A stretch of 12,550 nt of DNA from JBFWYO01 sp050186335 (GTDB lineage: Bacteria; Pseudomonadota; Alphaproteobacteria; Bin65). A model generated the notes under the pieces. The model saw only the letters and a program-made list of their open reading frames with translations, made no database searches and was not told the origin of the DNA. Positions 7,434 through 12,550 of this stretch are shown here, in pieces (position 1 is the stretch's first letter; every line of letters starts with the position of its first letter). The DNA is taken from NCBI GenBank assembly GCA_050186335.1, contig JBFWYO010000110.1, positions 1-12,550 of the forward strand. The letters are read 5' to 3'. A program made the translations under genes and the position numbers.

Positions 7434-8011
7434 TACGATTCGCCTCGCCTCGGGGGCTGCGCGCCGAACACCCAGATCGCCTGGCGCACGATGTCGACGA
7501 CCAAGAAAATCGCCAGCAGCAGGAAGCCGAACGGCAGGAACATCTTGACCACGAAATAGTCGGTCAGGCCGCCCTGCGCCGAGCCTTCGTTCCGATTGTA
7601 CGAGGCGACCGCGAAACGCCACGTCGCCGGCAGCATGAAATAGATGAACGGCAGCGCGAAGATCACGTGCCCGACCAGATTGACGATCGCCTTCCAGCGC
7701 GGGCGCATGTGCTCGTAGATGAAATCGACGCGGACGTGCTGGTTCTGCGACCAGGTCGGCGCGGCGGCCAGCATCACCGAGATGGCGAACAGGAACCACT
7801 GCATGTCGACGATGCTGTTCAGCGTGATCTCGTTGCCGATCAGCGGCAGCGTGACGCTGTACTTGCCCAGGCTGTTGACGCGGAGCGCGGTCAGCAGAAT
7901 GCCGAACGCGATGATCGCCACCAGCGGCATCACCGTGTAGGCCGACAGGCGGGCGAACGGGTTGAAGAACGCCCGCTCGGCCCTGGTCAGTCGGACGACA
8001 AGTGCATCCAT
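7433..8011 (-). CDS. dctQ: TRAP transporter small permease subunit (DctQ)
   Basis: A 192-residue inner-membrane protein with four hydrophobic segments (about 24-43, 69-86, 107-128 and 153-180). Between segments two and three is HVRVDFIYEHM (92-102), the characteristic DctQ motif of the HxxVDxxxxxL type. The loop 44-68 is longer than usual and moderately polar. It forms the membrane complex with DctM. The ATG is one base after the TGA of the MBL-fold gene (TGAGATG), and the last codon overlaps the dctM start, so the three genes are tightly coupled. TRAP small subunits diverge fast; the assignment rests on the motif, topology and gene order. Confidence 0.92.
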   Translation of the reverse strand: MDALVVRLTRAERAFFNPFARLSAYTVMPLVAIIAFGILLTALRVNSLGKYSVTLPLIGNEITLNSIVDMQWFLFAISVMLAAAPTWSQNQHVRVDFIYEHMRPRWKAIVNLVGHVIFALPFIYFMLPATWRFAVASYNRNEGSAQGGLTDYFVVKMFLPFGFLLLAIFLVVDIVRQAIWVFGAQPPRRGES

Positions 8012-8012
8012 C

Positions 8013-8966
8013 TCAGTTTGCCTGCAATTCGTTCCACATGGCGGCGTCGCGCTCGGCGGTCCAGATGCGAGGATAGGGGATTCCCTGGGCGAAATCGACG
8101 GCGCGGACGACGTTGAACGGGAAGCAGTGCTCGAACAGCGGCCAGTTGCCGAAATGCTTCAGCGCCTGGCGCATCTCGGCGGCGGTTTCCTTGAGGGTCT
8201 TGCCGGAGGCGACCGCGCTGTTGGCGGCGGTCACGATGGTCGAGATGTAGTCGTTGGTCTCGGCCACCGCGTCGTCGAAGCGCTTGGGGTCCTTGATCAG
8301 CCCGCCGCGGCCGGGCACCACGATCTGCGGGCGCAGCGCGCGGGAGATTTCCAGCGCGCGCGGCCAGTCGCCGGGGAAACTGTCGCCCATGTAGGGGATC
8401 GTGTTGTTCTCGATGATGTCGCCGCCCCACATGATGCGTTCGCGCGGCAGCCAGATCAGCGTGTCGCCCGCGGTGTGCGCCTTGCCGGCATTGATCAGCT
8501 GCACCTCGGTGTTGCCGCACCACAGGCTCATGCGGTCGGGAAACGTGATGTCGGGGTAGGTCAGGCCCTTGATCTCCTCGACGCCGTTGAACAGGCGCGG
8601 GAAGCGGCGCACTTCGCTTTCGAAATCGGCCGCCCCGCGTTCCATGATGAAGTCGCGCGTGCCGGTGCTGGCGATCACGTGCGTGTCCTTGCCGAACGCG
8701 CCGTAGCCCATGGTGCGCACCGCGTGATAGTGCGTCAGCGCGATGTAGCGGATCGGCTTGTCGGTCACCGTGCGGATCGCCGCGATCAGTTCGCGCGCCA
8801 GCTTCGGCGTGGCGCGCGTATCGACCACCAGGCAGGCGGTGTCGCCGACGATCAGGCCGTTGGTCGGGTCGATGCCGCTGATCACCGCGTAAACATTATG
8901 CGTCAGCTGCACCATCTCCATCTTCGGCATGACGGTGTCGGCGGTCGATGCGAACGGCTTTGACAT
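8013..8966 (-). CDS. Metallo-beta-lactamase-fold protein with altered second metal site
   Basis: A 317-residue MBL-fold protein without a signal peptide. The usual HxHxDH motif reads H79-Y-H81-A-V83-R84, so both second-site ligands (Asp, His) are replaced. The third first-site ligand His164 (GKAHTAGD) and the bridging Asp183 (MWGGDII) remain. The usual late PGHG is PGRGG with Arg220, losing another second-site ligand. The protein thus keeps a possible one-metal site. MBL subfamilies with HYHAVR are, as I recall, recurrent in Proteobacteria, which argues for an adapted active site and not a dead gene. Esters, lactones or thioesters are typical MBL substrates. It heads the operon, one base before dctQ. 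ATG 8966 has a GAGGAT tract 9-11 bases upstream; Met13 is an alternative start. Confidence 0.87.
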   Translation of the reverse strand: MSKPFASTADTVMPKMEMVQLTHNVYAVISGIDPTNGLIVGDTACLVVDTRATPKLARELIAAIRTVTDKPIRYIALTHYHAVRTMGYGAFGKDTHVIASTGTRDFIMERGAADFESEVRRFPRLFNGVEEIKGLTYPDITFPDRMSLWCGNTEVQLINAGKAHTAGDTLIWLPRERIMWGGDIIENNTIPYMGDSFPGDWPRALEISRALRPQIVVPGRGGLIKDPKRFDDAVAETNDYISTIVTAANSAVASGKTLKETAAEMRQALKHFGNWPLFEHCFPFNVVRAVDFAQGIPYPRIWTAERDAAMWNELQAN

Positions 8967-9028
8967 GGCGGCGATATCCTCGTGCGAAGGGGGGTACGGC
9001 TATCTATCTGCGCCGGCGGAACCAAGTC

Positions 9029-9048
9029 TGTCCCCTGGAATGGGTACA
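9029..9048. promoter_or_regulatory. Imperfect 20-bp palindrome in the MBL/LuxR divergent region (candidate operator)
   Basis: The 20 bases have dyad symmetry of the form TGT-n-CCC-n-T-nnnn-A-n-GGG-n-ACA. The element ends six bases before the -35 box of the proposed luxR-type promoter, centred near -51 from its expected start. It also lies about 63 bases upstream of the MBL gene. That position suits an activator or autoregulator acting on both genes. The 20-base size matches many LuxR-family sites, but the identity of the binding protein is inferred only from proximity. Confidence 0.4.
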
Positions 9049-9054
9049 GCGCGG

Positions 9055-9083
9055 TTGCGATGCCCCGGAGCGGCCCCTACAGT
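9055..9083 (+). promoter_or_regulatory. Candidate sigma-70 promoter of the LuxR-type gene
   Basis: TTGCGA (9055-9060) and TACAGT (9078-9083) are separated by 17 bases; each matches the consensus at four of six positions. A start near 9090 would leave a leader of about 17 bases containing the GAGGAG Shine-Dalgarno (9094-9099) before the ATG at 9107. The spacing of all elements is consistent, which raises confidence over the hexamer scores alone. Confidence 0.45.
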
Positions 9084-9106
9084 GGTCGCGGGTGAGGAGA
9101 CGAACA

Positions 9107-9889
9107 ATGGAAACCATCGTGCCGCGCGGCGTGCCGCCGAGCATGCCCGATCCGGCCCTGTCGCGGGCCCTGTCGACCATGGTCGGCGCCATCGGTCTGC
9201 CGGAATTTTCCGTGCATTTTCAACGCGCTTTGAAGGATCTGGCGGATGTCGACCAGACCCTGGTGTTCTCGTTCGAGAAGGGCCGGGGCCCCAGTGCGAT
9301 CTTCGGCTATCACGCCACCGAGCCCTTGCTGGTGCCGCGCATGCTGCGCGAATACACGCGGCGCTTCTACACCGCCGATCCGGTGTTCAACCGGGGCTAC
9401 CGCAACCGCGACTACGCCGCGCCGACTTTGCTCAAACTGGGACCCGACGATTACCGCTGCATCGGCATACGGCATGTCCTCTACGAAGGCGGCGGCGTGG
9501 TCGAACGCGCCTGCATCGCGTTCTGGGACGGCGAGCAGTTCTATTCGACCAACCTGTACCGCTCGGCGGCGAGCGGGCGGTTCGACGCGGAATCGCTCGA
9601 CCGTCTGGTCTGGCTGGCGCCGATCCTGGCGTCGTGTATCACGCGCCACGCGCGGCTGATGGACGACCCGGAGCGCGCCTTCGTGGTGCGCGAAGCGTTC
9701 GACAAGCTCAGCCCGCGCGAGGGCGAGGTGGTCAAGCTGCTGCTGCGCGGCCTGCCCAACCGCGGCATCGCGGCGCACATGGGCGTCGCCGAGGACACCG
9801 TGCTGACCCTGCGCAAGCGCGCCTACGCCAAGCTCGGCGTGTCCTCGGTCGGCGAACTCTACGCGCTGGTCGGCCGCGCGGTCGCATAA
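9107..9889 (+). CDS. LuxR-type transcriptional regulator
   Basis: A 260-residue regulator. The C-terminal LuxR/FixJ helix-turn-helix (about 201-257) is clear: LSPREGEVVKLLLRGLPNRG, then IAAHMGVAEDTVLTLRKRAYAKLGVSS, with the recognition helix TVLTLRKRAYAKL. The N-terminal 190 residues have no receiver-type Asp pocket that I can place and no obvious acyl-homoserine-lactone motif. They look like a mixed alpha/beta sensory domain with a run of aromatic residues (FYTADPVFNRGYRNRDY, 87-103). It may sense a catabolic intermediate. ATG 9107 is chosen because GAGGAG lies seven bases upstream; the frame is open 53 codons further up but that part crosses the promoter. It is divergent from the MBL-TRAP-flavoprotein operon and is its most likely regulator. 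Confidence 0.88.
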   Translation: METIVPRGVPPSMPDPALSRALSTMVGAIGLPEFSVHFQRALKDLADVDQTLVFSFEKGRGPSAIFGYHATEPLLVPRMLREYTRRFYTADPVFNRGYRNRDYAAPTLLKLGPDDYRCIGIRHVLYEGGGVVERACIAFWDGEQFYSTNLYRSAASGRFDAESLDRLVWLAPILASCITRHARLMDDPERAFVVREAFDKLSPREGEVVKLLLRGLPNRGIAAHMGVAEDTVLTLRKRAYAKLGVSSVGELYALVGRAVA

Positions 9890-9980
9890 GCCGCGTACCT
9901 AACCGACAGGCTTCAACCGTCCTACAAACCCCGGCGGGTCAAGTGCCGTCTTTTCGTCGCGGGCGGTTATCGCGAAAACC

Positions 9981-10448
9981 TCAGCCGTCGCGCATCCGCG
10001 CGCGGTCGTTGCGCGTGGCTTCGGACAGGATGGCGATGACTCTTCTTAAATCCGTTTTCATTCGCTTGCGCATGTCCGACGGCAGTTCGGCGACGATGCC
10101 CGCGTCGACGATCGCCGCGCGGCGTGTGATGTCGCGGATGAACGATTTTCCGGCCGGTGTGATCGCGACGAGGCTGCGCCGTCGGTCGCGCGAATCGATG
10201 CGCTTGGCGACCAGGCCCGCGCGCGCCGCGCGCTCGATCAGCCGCGTGGTCGACGATTGCTCCAACAGAATCTCCTCGGCGATTTCGCCCACGGTCCGCG
10301 GCCGTCCATCGTACAAAGTCGCGAGCAGGCGCCACCGCGTCATCGACGTGCCGGACAGATGCAGATCGCGATAGAACCGCGCGCTGACCAGGCGACCGGC
10401 GCGCGCAAGCAGATAGGGCAGGAAATTGTTGTAGGCGCCGTTCGGCAC
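9981..10448 (-). CDS. MarR family transcriptional regulator
   Basis: A 155-residue protein with the MarR winged helix-turn-helix: MTRWRLLATLYDGRPRTVGE (36-55), recognition helix LEQSSTTRLIERAARAGLV (62-80), and the wing DSRDRRRSLVAITPAG (85-100) with the typical D-x-R-D-x-R pattern. Long helices at both ends supply the dimer interface. I chose GTG at 10448 because GGGAAGGA lies seven bases upstream. The in-frame ATGs at 10472 and 10487 have no Shine-Dalgarno, and the first overlaps a perfect TATAAT; with ATG 10472 the protein would have 163 residues. It is divergent from the small-membrane-protein/RdhA-like pair and probably represses it in response to a ligand. Alternative start remains possible. 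Confidence 0.88.
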   Translation of the reverse strand: MPNGAYNNFLPYLLARAGRLVSARFYRDLHLSGTSMTRWRLLATLYDGRPRTVGEIAEEILLEQSSTTRLIERAARAGLVAKRIDSRDRRRSLVAITPAGKSFIRDITRRAAIVDAGIVAELPSDMRKRMKTDLRRVIAILSEATRNDRARMRDG

Positions 10449-10470
10449 GGGCGGTTCCTTCCCGGTTGAC

Positions 10471-10476
10471 ATTATA
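10471..10476 (-). promoter_or_regulatory. Candidate -10 box of the marR-type gene
   Basis: On the minus strand these bases read TATAAT, a perfect -10. The best -35 candidate, GCGAAA at 18-base spacing (10500-10495), matches only three of six positions, so the promoter would be weak or rely on other features. A start near 10464 lies downstream of ATG 10472, which is why the GTG at 10448 with its own Shine-Dalgarno is preferred. Confidence 0.45.
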
Positions 10477-10495
10477 TGTATAGGCATACAATAAT
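10471..10495. promoter_or_regulatory. Inverted-repeat operator candidate overlapping both divergent promoters
   Basis: The left arm ATTAT-a-TGTAT (10471-10481) and the right arm ATACA-ATAAT (10486-10495) are perfect complements except for one extra A in the left arm, around a spacer AGGC. The repeat covers the whole space between the -35 and -10 boxes of the rightward promoter and the TATAAT of the leftward one. Its A/T-rich, about 20-bp dyad next to a marR gene fits a MarR dimer site. One bound dimer could shut both promoters. Confidence 0.55.
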
Positions 10496-10530
10496 TTCGC
10501 CGTGATTGCGCGTCAACGCCAGAGGTTTCC

Positions 10531-10746
10531 ATGGCTCGATCGGGCACCGCCAGCGAACGGCATTTCCGCATCTACGAGAGCAATCCGTGGCGCCGCTTCA
10601 GGCGCGATCTTTGGGTGTTCCTTTATCTTGCCAAGATCGTACTGCTTTGGCTGCGCGTCGGCGGGCGGCTGCGCCGCGAATTGCGCCGCGCCAAGCGCGA
10701 CAATCGCCCGATCGTGCTGGATCGCATCATGGGGGGCACGGTATGA
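10531..10746 (+). CDS. Small Arg-rich single-pass membrane protein coupled to the RdhA-like gene
   Basis: A 71-residue protein not assigned to a family. It has one hydrophobic segment, LWVFLYLAKIVLLWLRVGG (27-45). Basic clusters lie on both sides: WRRFRRD before it, and RLRRELRRAKRDNR after it. Such a helix would anchor a small cytoplasmic domain to the inner membrane. AGAGG lies five bases before the ATG. Its TGA overlaps the ATG of the next gene (ATGA at 10743-10746), so the two proteins are translationally coupled and probably made in fixed ratio. By position it could be the functional counterpart of the RdhB anchor of reductive dehalogenase operons. RdhB proteins, however, have about 90 residues with two to three helices, and I see no sequence match. 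Real-gene support comes from the promoter, ribosome-binding site, overlap and topology. Confidence 0.75.
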   Translation: MARSGTASERHFRIYESNPWRRFRRDLWVFLYLAKIVLLWLRVGGRLRRELRRAKRDNRPIVLDRIMGGTV

Positions 10747-11723
10747 CGGCGATGAAGGTCCCGGCGCCGCCGCCGAAATATCCGTTCGTCTACGAGAAGC
10801 AGCCGCGTTCCGGCAACGAGCTGAACGGTCTCGGCGTGCGCGAGCGGGTGCGACCGCGCCGCGTGTTCCATCACACCGGCCGCGGCGAAGGCAAGCGGCA
10901 GGATTGGACCGAGATGGATATGTTCTTCAATCTCACCAATCCGTGGCCGATGTTTTGGGAGAACGTCAAGGGCTGGTGGGAGCGCCGCAACGCAGCCGGG
11001 CCGGTCACGCGCAGCACGCCGCTCGAAGTCGCCGACCCTGCGGCGATGGCGGCGCAGATCAAGGCCAAGGGGCACGAGATCGGCATCGATCTGGTCGGGA
11101 TTACGCTGTTCGACGATGCGGTGCAGTTCGAAGGCGTGACGTTTCCGTACAAATACGCGATCTGCCTCGGCGTCGCGATGGAGCGCGGCGAGATGGAGCA
11201 CACGCCGTCCGTGCGTTCGTCCCGCGAGCTGATGCGCACCTATCGGCGCAGCTCGCAGATGGCCAACCGGCTGGCGCGGCATATTCGCACTCTGGGCTGG
11301 CAGGCCGAAGGCTACGGCATCGGCGAGGACGTCATGCTGGTGCCGATGGCGATCAAGGCCGGCCTTGGTCAGCTCGGCAAGCACGGCTCGATGATCAGCC
11401 GCGAACTCGGCTCCAATTTCCGCCTGACGTGCGTTTTGACCGACCTGCCGATGGCATTGGATTCGGCGCAGGACATCGGCGTTGACGATTTCTGCACATC
11501 CTGTCAGGTCTGCAGCAAGGCGTGTCCGCCGGATGCCATCTTCAAGGAAAAGCAGACGGTGCGCGGCGAGTCGAAATGGTACGTCGATTTCGACAAATGC
11601 ATTCCGTATTTCACGCTGACGCACGGCTGCGGCATCTGCATCGAAGTCTGTCCGTGGTCCGACCCGGGCCGCGGCTTCAAGATTTCCGAGAAGATGCTGG
11701 CGCGGCGCGGTCAGCGCGGCTGA
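10743..11723 (+). CDS. Reductive-dehalogenase-like / QueG-related protein with two [4Fe-4S] clusters
   Basis: A 326-residue protein. The C-terminus carries a bacterial ferredoxin-type pair: C251-x2-C254-x2-C257-x3-C261-P and C286-x9-C296-x2-C299-x3-C303-P, enough for two [4Fe-4S] clusters. The CxxY/F...GCGICIEVCPW form is typical of RdhA. The middle section, AIKAGLGQLGKHGSMISREL (203-222) then NFRLTCVLTDLPM, matches the cobalamin-binding RdhA/QueG core. By-eye alignment with PceA puts Tyr167 at the catalytic Tyr246 and Arg227 at Arg305; the PceA Asn272 position falls at Gly192-Ile193, not Asn. There is no Tat signal, and the chain is shorter than respiratory RdhA (about 450-550), so it is probably cytoplasmic, perhaps held at the membrane by the preceding 71-residue protein. 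Queuosine reduction is less likely because the family's short QueG spacing is not kept. Substrate unknown. Confidence 0.82.
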   Translation: MTAMKVPAPPPKYPFVYEKQPRSGNELNGLGVRERVRPRRVFHHTGRGEGKRQDWTEMDMFFNLTNPWPMFWENVKGWWERRNAAGPVTRSTPLEVADPAAMAAQIKAKGHEIGIDLVGITLFDDAVQFEGVTFPYKYAICLGVAMERGEMEHTPSVRSSRELMRTYRRSSQMANRLARHIRTLGWQAEGYGIGEDVMLVPMAIKAGLGQLGKHGSMISRELGSNFRLTCVLTDLPMALDSAQDIGVDDFCTSCQVCSKACPPDAIFKEKQTVRGESKWYVDFDKCIPYFTLTHGCGICIEVCPWSDPGRGFKISEKMLARRGQRG

Positions 11724-11772
11724 AGCGCGCAGCGCCGAATGCGTCCCGCCGCCATTCGCGGGCGGTTTCAAA

Positions 11773-11813
11773 AAGCATCAACCCGGCCGAGCTGCGCGCT
11801 ACGGCCGGGTTGA
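11773..11813 (-). terminator. Intrinsic terminator of the ABC solute-binding protein gene
   Basis: TCAACCCGGCCG (11778-11789) and CGGCCGGGTTGA (11802-11812 plus A11813) form a perfect 12-base stem around a 12-base loop. Read on the minus strand, the stem is followed after three bases by TTTTT. It begins about 20 bases after the stop of the solute-binding protein gene. On the plus strand the stem has no following T-run, so it mainly serves the minus-strand gene. A weaker CCGCC/GGCGG hairpin before TTTC (11746-11768) could end the RdhA-like transcript. Confidence 0.75.
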
Positions 11814-11832
11814 CCCTAAAAACGACGAGTTG

Positions 11833-12550
11833 TTACGCGCGCGTCCACTTGCCGGCCTTGTACTGCGCGAGCGTCAGCCCGCGCACGTCCTGGCCGATAT
11901 GGTTGTCGGGCGTGAAGGTGAACGGGCCGTTGATTGCCGGCACGTCCTTCGCCGTGTCGAGCGCGGCGCGGATGCCTTCGCGCGTGCCGTCGGATTTTTC
12001 GCACGCCCAGGCCGTGATCAGCGCGTGGTCCCAGCCGATGGTGTGGAACACGATCGGCGTGCGACCGAGCGCCGCGGCGCATTCCTTGTACATGCGCTCG
12101 AGTTCGCCGCCGGCGCCTTCCGCGACCATGCCGATCGGTATAACCGAGAGAATGCCTTCGGCCTTTTCCGGGCCGCCGATGCCCTTGAAGAACGCGGCGC
12201 TGACCGCGGCCAGCGAAACCGCCATCGGAATCTTCAGGCCGAGCTGTTGGTACTGGTTGTAGATCAGGATCGCCGGGCCGGCGGTCGCGCCGTTGTAGAG
12301 GAATTCCGGATTGGCCGCCTTGATGCGCACCAGTTGCGAGGTGAAGCTGGTGTCGGTCAGCGCGAAGGTCTCGGCCGCGACGATCTTGATGCCGGCATCG
12401 GCGGCCATCTTCTTCAGGTTGGCCACCTCGCTCTGGCCGAACGCGTCGGTCGCGTTCAAAATCGCCAGCGTCTTGATGTTGCGCTTCTTGATGCCTTCGA
12501 TGACGCCGCGGGCGAGATCCGTGGTGCCCGGCGCGACCTTGAAGAACCAG
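11833..12550 (-). CDS. ABC transporter solute-binding protein, branched-chain amino acid (LivK-like) type, N-terminus outside window
   Basis: The last 238 residues of a type I periplasmic binding protein (Peripla_BP_6 family). The frame is open to the right edge, so signal peptide and first lobe start are missing. Recognisable parts, in order, are the strand TLAILNATDAFGQSEVANLK, the helix-strand VAAETFALTDTSFTSQLVRI, AANPEFLYNGATAGPAILIY, a late GWDHALITAWACEKS helix, and GPFTFTPDNHIG near the C-terminus. Such proteins deliver amino acids, amides or aromatic acids to LivHMGF-type permeases; the ligand is not readable. An apparent TTG start at 12459 is internal to the domain and not a true start. 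No permease or ATPase gene lies in the window; they may lie upstream beyond the edge. Transcription ends at the hairpin at 11773-11813. Confidence 0.9.
   Translation of the reverse strand, partial: WFFKVAPGTTDLARGVIEGIKKRNIKTLAILNATDAFGQSEVANLKKMAADAGIKIVAAETFALTDTSFTSQLVRIKAANPEFLYNGATAGPAILIYNQYQQLGLKIPMAVSLAAVSAAFFKGIGGPEKAEGILSVIPIGMVAEGAGGELERMYKECAAALGRTPIVFHTIGWDHALITAWACEKSDGTREGIRAALDTAKDVPAINGPFTFTPDNHIGQDVRGLTLAQYKAGKWTRA

Larger units (their letters stand above)
10466..10495 (+). promoter_or_regulatory. Candidate promoter of the 71-aa/RdhA-like operon
   Basis: A perfect -35 box TTGACA (10466-10471) is followed after 18 bases by AATAAT (10490-10495), five of six matches to the -10 consensus. 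TACAAT (10487-10492) is a second -10 option at a short 15-base spacing. The expected start near 10502 gives a leader of about 29 bases to the ATG at 10531, which has AGAGG five bases upstream. This is the most A/T-rich spot of the window. Confidence 0.6.

Noticed and set aside
7962..8963. A 333-codon plus-strand frame opposite the MBL-fold gene
   Set aside because: It has no recognisable domain and is antisense to a gene with clear metal-site motifs and operon coupling.
8948..9106. A 53-codon N-terminal extension of the LuxR-type protein
   Set aside because: It would run through the proposed promoter and dyad, has no Shine-Dalgarno, and overlaps the start of the divergent MBL gene; ATG 9107 has a strong GAGGAG.
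9890..9980. A terminator between the convergent LuxR and MarR genes
   Set aside because: Only short, imperfect G/C pairings are visible (for example CCGGCGGG with later CCG tracts) and the single TTTT is not preceded by a stable stem.
10502..11485. A second plus-strand frame (327 codons) through the RdhA-like gene
   Set aside because: It lacks the cysteine motifs and any domain; the real frame holds both Fe-S motifs and the ATGA coupling.
10743..11723. Assignment of the Fe-S protein as epoxyqueuosine reductase (QueG)
   Set aside because: The second cluster pattern C-x9-CGICIEVCPW, the Tyr167 alignment and the long N-terminal part fit RdhA-like proteins better, and there is no tRNA-modification context. 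It is kept as an alternative, not as the call.
1..12550. CRISPR arrays, tRNA or rRNA genes, insertion sequences, integrase or phage genes
   Set aside because: No regularly spaced direct repeats, cloverleaf-like sequences, transposase motifs or terminal inverted repeats with target duplications were found on reading both strands.

Overview
The window is about 12.5 kb of GC-rich, gene-dense chromosomal DNA. Long spurious open frames on the opposite strand, a TRAP transporter and a LuxR/MarR regulator style point to a free-living Pseudomonadota. Beta- or alphaproteobacterial is my inference; no marker gene settles it. There are no rRNA, tRNA, CRISPR, insertion-sequence or phage genes. No stretch longer than about 160 bases lacks a gene.

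Layout. (1) The last 21 codons of a plus-strand gene (to 67) face a minus-strand MetE-like zinc methyltransferase (229-1380) across two G/C-rich hairpins. (2) A divergent, probably exported alpha/beta hydrolase (1527-2510) ends 4 bases from the end of the next minus-strand gene. (3) A six-gene minus-strand operon spans 8966 to 2515: metallo-beta-lactamase-fold protein, DctQ and DctM TRAP membrane subunits, DctP TRAP binding protein, KstD-like FAD dehydrogenase, and a double NIPSNAP protein. A LuxR-type regulator (9107-9889) is divergent from its head, with a readable promoter and an imperfect palindrome between them. (4) A MarR regulator (minus, about 10448-9981) is divergent from a two-gene plus-strand unit: a 71-residue single-pass membrane protein overlapping by ATGA with a 326-residue, two-[4Fe-4S] reductive-dehalogenase-like protein (10743-11723). 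The AT-rich intergenic region holds a perfect TTGACA on one strand, a perfect TATAAT on the other, and an inverted repeat over both. (5) A branched-chain-amino-acid-type ABC solute-binding protein (minus, 11833 to the right edge) ends at a clear intrinsic terminator.

How the genes may work together. Block 3 reads as an import-and-oxidise module. The TRAP system would bring in an organic acid, the flavoenzyme would desaturate a (possibly cyclic keto) substrate, and the MBL-fold and NIPSNAP proteins would act on intermediates, under LuxR control. The substrate is not readable from sequence. Block 4 is the most unusual part: a small, non-exported RdhA/QueG-family protein with a coupled membrane peptide and a MarR regulator. 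This echoes the MarR-controlled reductive dehalogenase loci of organohalide-respiring bacteria, but in a much reduced form.
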